Source of the DNA: Tepidamorphus sp. | Lineage (GTDB): Bacteria; Pseudomonadota; Alphaproteobacteria; Rhizobiales; Tepidamorphaceae | Direction of reading: 5' to 3' | Length of the DNA stretch: 64,000 nucleotides | Assembly: GCA_028280885.1 (NCBI GenBank) | Contig: JANQKY010000034.1 | Span: forward strand, 1 to 64,000 | Shown here: piece after piece, positions 44,287 through 53,828 of the stretch | How the letters are laid out: each line of letters starts with the position of its first letter | Position numbering within the stretch: the first letter of the stretch is position 1 | Program-made: the position numbers and the translations under genes | Notes under the pieces: model-generated | What the model saw: the letters and a program-made list of their open reading frames with translations, nothing else | The model's database searches: none | Told to the model about the DNA's origin: nothing

Positions 44287-45333
44287 ATGATGGCGGGATA
44301 TTTCAGAACGGCCGTGCTGCTGGCCGGCATGACGGCCCTGTTCATGGGCGTTGGCTTCCTGCTGGGTGGAACCGGCGGGATGATGATCGCGTTTGTCGTC
44401 GCGCTCGGCATGAACGCGTTCAGCTACTGGAATTCCGACAAGATGGTGCTGCGCATGTACAATGCGCGCCAGGTCGACGCGCAAAGCGCACCGGAGCTTT
44501 ACGGCATGGTACAGCAGCTTGCCGCCAATGCCGGCCTGCCGATGCCGAAGGTCTATATCATCGACGATGCCCAGCCGAACGCGTTCGCCACCGGCCGCAA
44601 TCCGCAGAACGCGGCGGTCGCGGCGACGACCGGCATCCTGCGCACCCTGTCGCGCGAGGAACTCGCCGGCGTGATGGCGCACGAGCTTGCCCATGTGAAG
44701 CATCACGATACACTGATCATGACCATCACGGCGACGATCGCCGGCGCGGTCTCGATGCTCGCCAATTTCGCCCTGTTCTTCGGCGGTAACCGCAACAATC
44801 CGCTCGGGCTGATCGGCGTGATCCTGCTGATGATCCTGGCGCCGATGGCGGCCGCGATCGTGCAGATGGCGATTTCGCGGTCGCGCGAATACGAGGCCGA
44901 CCGGATGGGCGCGGAAATCTGCGGCCAGCCGCTGTGGCTCGCCTCGGCGCTCGCCAAGATCGCCGGCGGCGTGCAGCACATCCCAAGCGAGGCGGCCGAG
45001 CGCAACAAGGCGACCGCGCACATGTTCATCATCAACCCGCTGCATGGCGAGCGCATGGACGGGCTATTCACGACCCATCCGGCGACCGAGAACCGCATTG
45101 CCCGGCTTCAGGAGATGGCCCGCGAGATGGCCCGTGAGACAGGTGGTGGCTCTTTCTCCGGCGGCCATCGGCCGTCCCCACCCGCTCCGTCCGGTGGGGC
45201 GAGCGGCTCCTGGGGTGGTGCGCCCCATACGGGCGGTGGACGCGCGGGGAGCGGAACGGTGCCGCGCTCCGGCTCTCGCCCCCGTGGCTCTTCTGGCGGG
45301 TCGTCCGGCGGGTCTTCAGGCCCCTGGAGCTGA
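44287..45333 (+). CDS. htpX: HtpX zinc membrane protease with Gly/Ser/Pro tail
   Basis: A 348-aa inner-membrane M48 metalloprotease for quality control of membrane proteins. Two N-terminal helices; the zinc motif HELAH is at 132-136 with the third ligand Glu in REYEADRMG near 202; two further helices near 145-200. Residues about 281-348 are a Gly/Ser/Pro-rich tail ([18 protein letters not shown] ... [14 protein letters not shown]) that ordinary HtpX (about 290 aa) lacks. Start is the first ATG of a pair at 44287/44290. It is nine bases from rsmB, a common alphaproteobacterial pairing. Confidence 0.95.
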   Translation: MMAGYFRTAVLLAGMTALFMGVGFLLGGTGGMMIAFVVALGMNAFSYWNSDKMVLRMYNARQVDAQSAPELYGMVQQLAANAGLPMPKVYIIDDAQPNAFATGRNPQNAAVAATTGILRTLSREELAGVMAHELAHVKHHDTLIMTITATIAGAVSMLANFALFFGGNRNNPLGLIGVILLMILAPMAAAIVQMAISRSREYEADRMGAEICGQPLWLASALAKIAGGVQHIPSEAAERNKATAHMFIINPLHGERMDGLFTTHPATENRIARLQEMAREMARETGGGSFSGGHRPSPPAPSGGASGSWGGAPHTGGGRAGSGTVPRSGSRPRGSSGGSSGGSSGPWS

Positions 45334-45342
45334 CGACACGCC

Positions 45343-46752
45343 GTGGCGAAGCAGGACACGAAGTCTCGCGCCGGACATCCCGGCCGAAAATCCCGGCGTC
45401 CGGGGGGCGGGAAGCCCGCGCCGGCCGGGCTCGCGGCGCGGCGCATCGCCGTCGATATCGTCTTCGGCGCGCTCAATCGCGGCCAGACCCTCGACGCCGC
45501 GCTCGACCCCCAGGGGGGGCACGAGAAGGGCGGGCACGAGGGTCTCGCCGGCCTTGACCAGCGCGACCGGGCCTTCGTCAAGGTGCTCGCCACCGAGACG
45601 ATCCGCCGGCACGGCCAGATCCAGGCAGCCCTTGCCCGCTTCCTCGACAAGCCGCTGCCGAAATCGGCGCAGAAGACGGGGACGATCCTGTCGGTCGGCG
45701 CCTGTCAGATCCTGTTCCTCGACGTGCCGCCGCACGCCGCCGTCGATACGGCGGTGGCGCTTGCCGCAAACGACCGCGCCGGCCGGCACTTCCGCGGGCT
45801 GGTCAACGCGGTGCTGCGCCGGGTCGCGGCCGAGCGCGAGACGCTGGCCGCGGCCGATGATCCCGGTGCGCTCAACACGCCGGACTGGCTCGCCGCGCGC
45901 TGGCGGGCCGCCTATGGTCCGGCCGCCGAGGCCATCATGGCCGCCCATCTCGACGAGCCGCCGCTCGATCTGACGGCGAAGGCCGACCCCGCTCTTTGGG
46001 CCGAGCGGCTGTCGGGCACGGTGCTTGCCACCGGCACGATCCGCCTTGCGAAATCGGGCGACATCACCGGCCTGCCCGGGTTCAAGGACGGGGCCTGGTG
46101 GGTTCAGGACGCAGCCGCCGCCCTTCCCGTCCGGCTGATGGGGGACGTTGCGGGCAAACGCGTCGCCGATATCTGCGCTGCCCCCGGCGGCAAGACGGCG
46201 CAACTGGCCGCCGCCGGCGCGACCGTGACGGCCGTCGACCGCTCGCGAAGCCGCATGGCCAGGCTTGAGAGCAATCTCGCCCGGCTCGGCCTTTCAGCCG
46301 AGACCGTCACCGCCGATGCCGCGTCCTGGTCGCCGGACGATCCCTTCGATGCGATCCTGCTCGACGCCCCGTGTTCGGCGACCGGCACGATCCGCCGCCA
46401 TCCCGACATCGCCTGGAGCCGGACGCCGGCCGAGATCGACCGCCTCGCCGCCCTGCAGACGCGGCTGTTCGACCATGCGGTGTCGCTGGTCAAGCCCGGC
46501 GGCATGATCGTCTATGCGACCTGTTCGCTCGAACCCGAGGAGTGCGAGGGGGTCGTCGACGCGCTGATTGATTCGGGTGCCCCGCTGGCAAGGCACCCGA
46601 TCGCGGCGGGCGAAATCGGCGGCCTGGCGCAGTGCGTGACGGCGAAGGGGGACCTGCGCAGCCTGCCCTGCCATCAACCCGCCGATCGCGGCGAGGGGGA
46701 GCAGGCCGGCGGCATGGACGGGTTCTACGCCACGCGCCTGATCAAGGTCTGA
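45343..46752 (+). CDS. rsmB: 16S rRNA m5C methyltransferase RsmB-like
   Basis: A 469-aa RsmB/NOP2 family protein starting at GTG 45343. The N-terminal NusB-like RNA-binding part is about 30-165; the SAM motif is CAAPGGKTAQLAAAGA (from about residue 277); DAPCSATGTIRRHPD and the catalytic Cys in TCSLEPEECE follow. In E. coli the homologue methylates C967 of 16S rRNA. A Lys/Arg-rich N-terminal 25 residues is an extra basic extension. Confidence 0.92.
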   Translation: MAKQDTKSRAGHPGRKSRRPGGGKPAPAGLAARRIAVDIVFGALNRGQTLDAALDPQGGHEKGGHEGLAGLDQRDRAFVKVLATETIRRHGQIQAALARFLDKPLPKSAQKTGTILSVGACQILFLDVPPHAAVDTAVALAANDRAGRHFRGLVNAVLRRVAAERETLAAADDPGALNTPDWLAARWRAAYGPAAEAIMAAHLDEPPLDLTAKADPALWAERLSGTVLATGTIRLAKSGDITGLPGFKDGAWWVQDAAAALPVRLMGDVAGKRVADICAAPGGKTAQLAAAGATVTAVDRSRSRMARLESNLARLGLSAETVTADAASWSPDDPFDAILLDAPCSATGTIRRHPDIAWSRTPAEIDRLAALQTRLFDHAVSLVKPGGMIVYATCSLEPEECEGVVDALIDSGAPLARHPIAAGEIGGLAQCVTAKGDLRSLPCHQPADRGEGEQAGGMDGFYATRLIKV

Positions 46753-47027
46753 CCGGGCCTTTCAGGCGCAGGCGGACGGCGCTCAAGCGGGATTTCCTCA
46801 GGGGAAAGAATTGCCAGTTGGATTGAATCGCCTAAAAACTTAAACTTTTATCAAATCACGTCGGCCTTGAGCGCGCATGCCGCCCTGGGAGATGCGGATT
46901 TGCCGCGTGGCTGGCAGGCAGGGCCGGGTGGCCGACTATCGGGAGCGAGTGGGTTGACGACCAACCCGGATGCCGGAGCCGCGCGCGGAAGCGGCCCAAG
47001 GCTGAGTTTGAAGGGGCGACCGCACGG

Positions 47028-48857
47028 ATGGCAGGTATTGCGCTAGGCGATCGCGTGCGGATCGGCACGATCCTGGCCGGGCATCAGGTCAGGTCGATCC
47101 TGTCGGCGGCCTATTCCAGTCCGCTGGTGCGCTGGCGCTTAAGCGGCGGCGCGCCCGACCGGCTGACCGTTGCCCCGCAGGACCTGCGCACCGCCGATCC
47201 GACGATCGCCGAGGATTTCTATTCGGGCCGCTATGTGCTCGCCGGCGCGCTTGCCGATACCGGCGGCCAGTCGCCGTTTCTGGTGCCTCCGCCGACACCG
47301 CAATGGCGCCGCGCCCTGCATGGCTTCGGCTGGCTTCGGCATCTGCGCGCCGCCGACACCGAACTGACCCGCCTGCACGCCCGCGCGCTCGTCACCGACT
47401 GGATCAAGGATTACGGCGGTTATGACCAGGAGGCCTGGGCGAGCGATGTGCTGGCGCGCCGGCTGATCTCCTGGCTCAGTCATTCGCCGCTTATCCTGAG
47501 CGGCGCCGACCCGGCCTTCTATCGCCGCTTCATGCGCTCGCTCGGCCGGCAGGTGCGCTATCTGATCCGGGCCGCCGACGACGCGCCGGACGGCATGCCG
47601 AAGCTCACCGCGATCATCGCGCTGTGCTACGCGGGCCTGTGCGTGACCGGCCGGCAGCGGCTGATGCGCCAGTCGGCCCGCTGGCTCGACAGCGAATTGA
47701 TCCGCCAGGTGCTGCCCGACGGCGGCCATATCAGCCGCGATCCCGGCGCGACGATCGACCTGCTGCTCGACCTATTGCCGTTGCGCCAGACCTTCGCCGC
47801 CCGCGACATGCCGCCGTCGCAGCCGCTGTTGTCGGCGATCGACCGGATGATGCCGATGCTGCGGTTCTTCCGCCATGGCGACGGATCGATCGCCCAGTTC
47901 AACGGCATGGGGCCGACCTTTCCCGAACTGCTGGCGACGCTGCTTGCCTATGACGAGGCGCGCGGCGCGCCGGTCCTCAATGCGAGCTATTCGGGCTACC
48001 AGCGGCTGGAGGCCGGCGAGACGCTGATGATCATGGATACCGGCGCGCCGCCGCCGCCGCTGCTCAGCCGCGAGGCGCATGCCGGCTGCCTGTCCTTCGA
48101 ACTGTCGCGCGGGGCCGACCGGCTGATCGTCAATTGCGGCGTTCCGCCCTTCGATGACGGCAGCTGGCGCGCGGTTGCCCGCTCGACGGCGGCCCATTCG
48201 ACCGCGACCATCGGCGATACCTCCTCGTGCCGCTTCGCCGTCGGACCGATGGTGACGCGCCGGCTCGGGCCGATCATGCTGTCTGGGCCGCATTCCGTCA
48301 CTGTCGAGCGCAGCGACGCGGATGCCGGCGACCGGATGATCGGCCTGTCGGCGAGCCATGATGGCTATCGCAGCGATTTCGGCATCGTCCACGAGCGGCG
48401 CATCGCGATCACGCCGGACGGCCGGCGCGTCGATGGCGAGGACGTCTTCTCGGCGGTGGGAAGCGGCAGCGCCAATCCGACCTATGCTGTGCGCTTCCAC
48501 CTGCATCCGGCGGTGCGGGCGAGCCTCACCCGCGACGGCAGCCGGGTCATTCTGGCGCCGCCGCGCGGCGATCCGTGGGAGTTCTATGCCGGCGGCGCCG
48601 ATATCAGCGTCGAGGAGAGCGTTTACTTGAGCGGTCTCGACGGGCCGCGGCGGAGCGATCAGATCGTCGTGCACGGCCGGGCGCGGCATTCGCCGCGGGT
48701 CACCTGGCGCCTGCAGCAGATCGACGGCGCCGCCCGCCCCGGCGCGGCTGTGCCCGCCGACGCGGAGGAGGCGTCCGACAGTGGCGAAACCGGGGAACTG
48801 CCGCTCGAGCCGGCGCCCGGGGATGGTGAGATCGCGCCGCCGGAGGAGGGTGTGTAG
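47028..48857 (+). CDS. Heparinase II/III family protein
   Basis: A 609-aa protein: an N-terminal alpha/alpha toroid (about 60-320; WIKDYGGYDQEAWASDVLARRLISWL) and a C-terminal beta-sandwich Hepar_II_III domain (about 330-560; MDTGAPPPPLLSREAHAGCLSFELS, FDDGSWRAVARSTAAHSTATI, RFHLHPAVRASL). The His in AAHST and Tyr residues fit the lyase site. There is no signal peptide. In alphaproteobacteria this gene is regularly located next to rsmB and purH and may act on a cell-surface polysaccharide; the substrate is unknown. The last 50 residues are acidic and low-complexity. Confidence 0.9.
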   Translation: MAGIALGDRVRIGTILAGHQVRSILSAAYSSPLVRWRLSGGAPDRLTVAPQDLRTADPTIAEDFYSGRYVLAGALADTGGQSPFLVPPPTPQWRRALHGFGWLRHLRAADTELTRLHARALVTDWIKDYGGYDQEAWASDVLARRLISWLSHSPLILSGADPAFYRRFMRSLGRQVRYLIRAADDAPDGMPKLTAIIALCYAGLCVTGRQRLMRQSARWLDSELIRQVLPDGGHISRDPGATIDLLLDLLPLRQTFAARDMPPSQPLLSAIDRMMPMLRFFRHGDGSIAQFNGMGPTFPELLATLLAYDEARGAPVLNASYSGYQRLEAGETLMIMDTGAPPPPLLSREAHAGCLSFELSRGADRLIVNCGVPPFDDGSWRAVARSTAAHSTATIGDTSSCRFAVGPMVTRRLGPIMLSGPHSVTVERSDADAGDRMIGLSASHDGYRSDFGIVHERRIAITPDGRRVDGEDVFSAVGSGSANPTYAVRFHLHPAVRASLTRDGSRVILAPPRGDPWEFYAGGADISVEESVYLSGLDGPRRSDQIVVHGRARHSPRVTWRLQQIDGAARPGAAVPADAEEASDSGETGELPLEPAPGDGEIAPPEEGV

Positions 48858-48962
48858 CGGCTGGTGTCGGGGGGCGTAAGGGTCCGGGCGGCCCGGTTCT
48901 GCTAAACCGGTACGGATGCGGACATGGCGCGGCTGGCGTGCCTTCACCCGGCCCTTCGGGCC

Positions 48963-49099
48963 ACCCTCTCCCGCCAAGGGGGAGAGGGTAAGAGTTCCGC
49001 GGCACCCTCGTTCTCTCCCCTCTCCTTGTAGCAAAGAGGTAGAGTTTGAGGGAAACAGGCCGTGTGGCACGTACCCTCTCCCCTACGCGGGAGAGGGTG
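48963..49099. repeat. Two REP-like CCCTCTCCC palindromes between convergent genes
   Basis: ACCCTCTCCC...GGGAGAGGGT stems occur at 48963-48989 and 49072-49099, in an area of further C/T-rich partial copies (to about 49135). This is a common extragenic palindrome of alphaproteobacteria. It lies in the 370-base gap between the convergent heparinase and FMO genes, which otherwise holds no gene. Confidence 0.7.
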
Positions 49100-49227
49100 G
49101 CGAGCGTCAGCGAGCCGGGTGAGGGCTCGTCGCCGGTTGCGAAAGGTCACCACCCTTAAAAAGCAGGTCTCCTTCGAACCTCCCCGAAAAACCGGACAGC
49201 AGCAGATCAATCCCATGGCCCCGCCCG

Positions 49228-51021
49228 TCAGGCCGTGTGGTGAACCTCCTGGAGGCCGTAGACCGGGGTCGGGATGCCGACCTGGCGGGCCTTCAATTGC
49301 AGCGACAGGAACTGCGAATAGTGGCGCGACTGGTGCAGGTTGCCGCCATGGAACCACAGCGCGTCGACCTGCGTCGGCTTCCACATGTTGCGCAACTCGC
49401 CCTCCCAGGGGCCGGGATCCTTCGGCGTGTCGGAGCCGAGACCCCAGACCTTGCCGACCCGATCGGCGACATCCTGGCCGATCAGTTGCGCCGCCCAGCC
49501 GTTCATCGAGGCGTAGCCGGTGGCGAGCACGATCAGGTCGGCCGGCAGTTCGGTGCCGTCTTCCAGGACCACGCCGTCGGCGGAGATGCTGGCGACCTGG
49601 CCGTGCTTGAGCTTGATCGAGCCGTCGGCGATCAGTTCGCTGGCACCGACATCGATGTAGTAGCCGGAGCCGCGGCGCAGGTATTTCATGAACAGGCCGG
49701 TCTCGTCGGCGCCGAAATCGAGTTCGAAACCGGCATCTTCCAGCCGCTTGTAGAAATCCGCGTCGCGCTTCTTCATCTCGTCGCAGCCGGGCTTCTGGAC
49801 CATCGGCAGGACCTTGTAGGGGATCGAGGCGAAGATCAGGTCTGCCGTATCGGTGTCGATGCCGTTGGCGAGCGCCTGTTCGGAATAGAGCGCGCCGAGG
49901 GCGACATCCATCAGCGTCTCGGACCGCGAGATATGCGTGGACGAGCGCTGCACCATGGTCACGTCGGCGCCGTGCTCCCACAGGTCGGCGCAGATGTCGT
50001 GGGCGGAGTTGTTCGAGCCGATCACGACGGCCCGCTTGCCGGCATAGGCCTCGCCGCCGGGATGTTTCGAGGAATGCCAGATGTCACCCCTGAAGCCGTC
50101 CATGCCCGGCAGGTCGGGGATGTTGGGAACGCTCGACATGCCGGTCGCCAGCACCAGGTGCTTGGGCTTCAGGACGGTCCGCTCGCCGTCGCGATCGACA
50201 GTGACGGTCCATTCGCCGGCGGACGGATCATAGGTCGCGGACGTACAGGCCGAGCGGGACCAGTAGGCGAGCTCCATCAGCTTGACGTAGCTTTCCAGCC
50301 AGTCGCCGAGCTTGTCCTTGGGCGAGAAGACCGGCCAGTGCTTCGGGAAGGGGATATAGGGCATGTGGTCGTACCAGACCGGATCATGCAGGCAGAGCGA
50401 CTTGTAGCGGTTGCGCCAGCTGTCGCCGGCCCGGTCGTTCTTTTCCAGGATGATCGCCGGCACGCCGAGCCTCTTCAGCCGCGCGCCGAGCCCGATGCCG
50501 CCCTGGCCGCCGCCGATGATGACCACATAGGGCTGCGTGGTGTGGCCCAGTTCCGCCTCTTCCTTCGCCCGCCGTTCAGCCCAGTTGAGGCGGCCCTTTC
50601 GGATGCCGTGCTCGACGCCGTTGTCGCGGGTCGGACCGGCCTTCTCCTCATGGCCCTTGAGGCTCTGGGCGGTGGTCAGAAGCGTCCAGCAGCCCTCGTC
50701 GTTGAGCCGGACATGGCCCTTGCCGTTGGCATGCTCGGTCTCGAAGGTCAGCCAGGCCTCGGTGACGCCGTTCGCCTCGCTCGCCTCGCCGTCGACCCGC
50801 CAGTTGCGCGGCGCGACATGGGCGAGCGTCTCGGCCGCCATCGCGCCGATCGCGTCGCGGCCCTCCATCGTCTTGATGTTCCAGGTGAAGGCGATCAGGT
50901 CGCGCCAGTAGCAATCGGCGGCGAACAGGGCTTTCAGCGCCTCGATATCGTTCTGGTCGAGCGCTGCCTCGAATTTCGACAGCCACGCGGACACCCGGCC
51001 CGCCGGTGTTGCTTCGTCCAT
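49228..51021 (-). CDS. NTF2-like domain fused to flavin monooxygenase
   Basis: A 597-aa protein. Residues 1-125 form a SnoaL/NTF2-like domain (FEAALDQNDIEALKALFAADCYWRDL). Residues about 160-597 are an FMO/Baeyer-Villiger-type oxygenase: FAD loop VVIIGGGQGGIG (167-178), FMO-like motif FRGDIWHSSKH, NADPH loop VVIGSNNSAHD and LATGYASMNG. The start has a GGGGAGGAG site; 34 upstream residues were dropped. It probably oxygenates a small hydrophobic ketone or amine, with the NTF2 domain perhaps binding substrate. It is divergent from purH. Confidence 0.9.
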   Translation of the reverse strand: MDEATPAGRVSAWLSKFEAALDQNDIEALKALFAADCYWRDLIAFTWNIKTMEGRDAIGAMAAETLAHVAPRNWRVDGEASEANGVTEAWLTFETEHANGKGHVRLNDEGCWTLLTTAQSLKGHEEKAGPTRDNGVEHGIRKGRLNWAERRAKEEAELGHTTQPYVVIIGGGQGGIGLGARLKRLGVPAIILEKNDRAGDSWRNRYKSLCLHDPVWYDHMPYIPFPKHWPVFSPKDKLGDWLESYVKLMELAYWSRSACTSATYDPSAGEWTVTVDRDGERTVLKPKHLVLATGMSSVPNIPDLPGMDGFRGDIWHSSKHPGGEAYAGKRAVVIGSNNSAHDICADLWEHGADVTMVQRSSTHISRSETLMDVALGALYSEQALANGIDTDTADLIFASIPYKVLPMVQKPGCDEMKKRDADFYKRLEDAGFELDFGADETGLFMKYLRRGSGYYIDVGASELIADGSIKLKHGQVASISADGVVLEDGTELPADLIVLATGYASMNGWAAQLIGQDVADRVGKVWGLGSDTPKDPGPWEGELRNMWKPTQVDALWFHGGNLHQSRHYSQFLSLQLKARQVGIPTPVYGLQEVHHTA

Positions 51022-51180
51022 GGTCTCCTCCCCTGCCGGATGTTCGTTTGAGCCGCCCGGCTCCGGCTGCCGGTGCGGAACGCCTAATATGGAGCCGTAT
51101 GCTATGCGCAGCAATCCTCGCATGGCTCACGTTTGCCGGATCTGAGGGTGCGCGGAAGTGACCTGAGGCCTGCATCGTGC

Positions 51181-51202
51181 TAAGCGGCAGCGATTCCGCT
51201 TA
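51181..51202 (+). promoter_or_regulatory. Hairpin in purH leader
   Basis: TAAGCGG-CAGCGATT-CCGCTTA forms a 7-bp stem 22 bases before the purH ATG. It could regulate translation or transcript stability. No purine riboswitch features or PurR-type operator were recognised. Confidence 0.35.
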
Positions 51203-51224
51203 CCAGCTCTCACGGGACCCTTCC

Positions 51225-52826
51225 ATGACCGACCAGACGATGCCGATCCGGCGCGCCCTCCTTTCCGTTTCCGACAAGTCGGGTGTCGTCGACTTCGCCA
51301 TGGCGCTTGCCGGCCGCGGCGTCGAGATCCTGTCGACCGGCGGCACGGCGCGGGCGCTGAAGGAGGCCGGTATCGCCGTCGTCGACGTCGCCGCCGTCAC
51401 CGGTTCGCCGGAAATGCTCGACGGGCGGGTCAAGACGCTGCATCCGAAGGTCCATGGCGGGCTGCTCGCCGACCGGGCGAAGCCCGAGCATATGGCGGCC
51501 CTTGCCGAATACGGGATTCCCGAAATCGATCTGCTCGCGATCAATCTGTATCCCTTCGAGGACACGCTCGCGCGTGGCGCGGATTTCGCCGACTGCATCG
51601 AGAATATCGATATCGGCGGCCCGGCGATGATCCGGGCGGCCGCCAAGAACCACGGATCGGTGACCGTGCTGGTCGATCCGGGCGATTATGCGAGCGTGCT
51701 CGAAGACCTCGACGCGGGCGGTGTGACGGCCCAGACGCGACGGCGGCTGGCGGCCAAGGCGTTTTCGCGCACGGCGGCCTATGACGCGGCGATCTCGCGC
51801 TGGTTTACCGAAGTGGTCGGAGACCCGGCGCCGGTCTGGGCGAGCTTCGGCGGCACGCTGGCGCAAAGCCTGCGCTATGGCGAGAACCCGCATCAGGAGG
51901 CCGGCTTCTACCGGATGCCGGAGGATCGCTCCGGCCCGCCGCGCCCGGGCGTCGCGACCGCCGAGCAGTTGCAGGGCAAGGCGCTGTCCTACAACAACCT
52001 GAACGACACGGACGCTGCCTTCGAACTGGTCGCCGAATTCGACCCCGACGAAGCGCCGGCGGTGGCGATCATCAAGCACGCCAATCCGTGCGGCGTCGCG
52101 GTTGGCGGCAGCCTGCGCGAGGCCTATGAGAAGGCGCTGCGCTGCGATCCGGTCTCCGCCTTCGGCGGCATCGTCGCCTTCAACCGGGCGCTCGACGCGG
52201 AGGCCGCCGAAAAGGTCGTCGAGATCTTCACCGAGGTGATCGTCGCACCGGCGGCAACCGCCGAGGCGGCTGAGATCATTGCTGCCAAGAAGAACCTGCG
52301 GCTGCTCGTTACCGGCGGCCTGCCCGATCCGGCGGCGCCCGGCCGGATCGTCAAGTCGGTCGCGGGCGGGTTGCTCGTCCAGTCGCGCGACAACGGCCGG
52401 CTGTCGCCCGAGGACCTGAAGGTGGTGACAAAACGGGCGCCGAGCGAACGCGAAATGGCCGATCTCGTCTTCGCCTGGCGGGTCGCCAAGCATGTCAAGT
52501 CGAACGCCATCGTCTATGCCAGGGACGGGGCGACGGCGGGGATCGGCGCCGGCCAGATGAGCCGGATCGATTCGGCCCGGATCGCGGCGCGCAAATCCGC
52601 CGACGCGGCCGAGGCGGCGGGCCTGCCCGAGCCGCTGGCGCAGGGATCGGTGGTCGCCTCCGATGCGTTCTTTCCGTTCGCCGACGGGTTGCTCGCGGCG
52701 GCGGCGGCCGGGGCAACGGCGGTCATCCAGCCGGGCGGGTCGGTGCGTGACGCGGAGGTGATCGCGGCGGCCGACGCCAAGGGGCTTGCCATGGTGATGA
52801 CCGGCATGCGCCATTTCCGCCATTGA
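51225..52826 (+). CDS. purH: Bifunctional AICAR transformylase / IMP cyclohydrolase
   Basis: A 533-aa cytosolic enzyme for the last two steps of IMP synthesis. The N-terminal IMP cyclohydrolase domain (about 1-200: [30 protein letters not shown]) is followed by the transformylase domain ([33 protein letters not shown]). Length and motifs are complete. ATG 51225 was used; MPIRRALL at 51240 is possible. Confidence 0.97.
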   Translation: MTDQTMPIRRALLSVSDKSGVVDFAMALAGRGVEILSTGGTARALKEAGIAVVDVAAVTGSPEMLDGRVKTLHPKVHGGLLADRAKPEHMAALAEYGIPEIDLLAINLYPFEDTLARGADFADCIENIDIGGPAMIRAAAKNHGSVTVLVDPGDYASVLEDLDAGGVTAQTRRRLAAKAFSRTAAYDAAISRWFTEVVGDPAPVWASFGGTLAQSLRYGENPHQEAGFYRMPEDRSGPPRPGVATAEQLQGKALSYNNLNDTDAAFELVAEFDPDEAPAVAIIKHANPCGVAVGGSLREAYEKALRCDPVSAFGGIVAFNRALDAEAAEKVVEIFTEVIVAPAATAEAAEIIAAKKNLRLLVTGGLPDPAAPGRIVKSVAGGLLVQSRDNGRLSPEDLKVVTKRAPSEREMADLVFAWRVAKHVKSNAIVYARDGATAGIGAGQMSRIDSARIAARKSADAAEAAGLPEPLAQGSVVASDAFFPFADGLLAAAAAGATAVIQPGGSVRDAEVIAAADAKGLAMVMTGMRHFRH

Positions 52827-52900
52827 CGGCGGCCGGCTGGCCGGCATGTTGATAAGGTGATCATCCCATCGCCCGCCCCGTCGTTTGAGGTCCCGACGAC

Positions 52901-53791
52901 ATGAAAACGCTGATACGGCTCGTCCTGATCGTACTCGTTCTGGCCGTTGTCGGCGCCGCCGGGTTCGGGATCTATGCGTTTCTGGCGATCCGCGGTTATC
53001 TCAACGAGAAGCGGACGCCGGCGGAGATGCTCGCTTTCCTGGAGCCCCACTATGTCGTCCGCAAGCCCGAGGGCGAGGGGCCGTTTCCGGCGATCCTGCT
53101 CTTCAACGGCTGCGAGGGGCTCTACAAGGACGGCAAGATGCGGCCGGTCATGCCGCATTATGCCGATATCGCCGTTGCCGAGGGGGTCGTCGCGATCATC
53201 GTCGACAGCTTCACGCCGCGCCGCATCGGCACGGAGGTCGCCGTCGACGATGTCTGCACCGGCTGGGTGATGCGCGGCGGCGAGCGGGCCGGCGACGTCG
53301 TGGTCTCGACGGGCTATGCCCGCAGCCTGCCCTTCGTCGATCCGACCCGGCTGGCGCTCGGCGGCTGGAGCCATGGCGGCTGGGCGATCATGGATGCCGA
53401 GGCGATGCCGCTGTGGGACCGGGTGCCCTACAGCCTGACCGAATGGCCGGCCGACCCCTTCGGCGGGGTCGTCGGCCTCTATCTCACCTATCCCTATTGC
53501 AGCTTTCCGGCGCTCGCGCCCTCTGTGGGCTTCGCCGATCCGGTGCCGACCTGGTCGATCCACGGCTCGGCCGACCAGACGGCCAAGCCGGTTCCCTGCG
53601 ACGAGGCCTTCGCCCATGTCGCAGCCCAGGGCGCGCCGGTCAGCGTCGAGGTGGTCCAGGGCGCGACCCATGCCTTCGACCGGACCGATATCGTCGAATA
53701 TTCACCGTCGAAATACGATCCGGTCGCCGCCGGGATCGCCGATCAGCGGTTCCGGCGGTTCTTGCGCGAGATCCTATCGGCCGGCGACTGA
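52901..53791 (+). CDS. Membrane-anchored dienelactone-hydrolase-like protein
   Basis: A 296-aa alpha/beta hydrolase. A hydrophobic N-terminal helix (about 4-28) anchors or exports it. The nucleophile is Ser157 in GGWSHGGW, and the acid and base are likely Asp in HGSADQT and His in [19 protein letters not shown] holds the oxyanion region. The fold is that of dienelactone hydrolases, but many members act on other esters. It stands between purH and the convergent GDH gene. Confidence 0.87.
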   Translation: MKTLIRLVLIVLVLAVVGAAGFGIYAFLAIRGYLNEKRTPAEMLAFLEPHYVVRKPEGEGPFPAILLFNGCEGLYKDGKMRPVMPHYADIAVAEGVVAIIVDSFTPRRIGTEVAVDDVCTGWVMRGGERAGDVVVSTGYARSLPFVDPTRLALGGWSHGGWAIMDAEAMPLWDRVPYSLTEWPADPFGGVVGLYLTYPYCSFPALAPSVGFADPVPTWSIHGSADQTAKPVPCDEAFAHVAAQGAPVSVEVVQGATHAFDRTDIVEYSPSKYDPVAAGIADQRFRRFLREILSAGD

Positions 53792-53796
53792 CTTAC

Positions 53797-53828
53797 TGCG
53801 AACTGGCCCTATTGCGAACTGGCCCTAT
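53797..53828. repeat. 16-bp direct repeat at the GDH stop
   Basis: TGCGAACTGGCCCTAT occurs twice head to tail (53797 and 53813), followed by a degenerate third copy (TGGGAGCTGG...). The GDH stop codon (53825-53827, minus strand) lies inside the second copy, so the repeat sets the C-terminus of that protein. Confidence 0.75.

Noticed and set aside
51181-51202. Purine riboswitch before purH
   Set aside because: Only a simple 7-bp hairpin; the conserved three-way junction sequence of purine riboswitches is absent.
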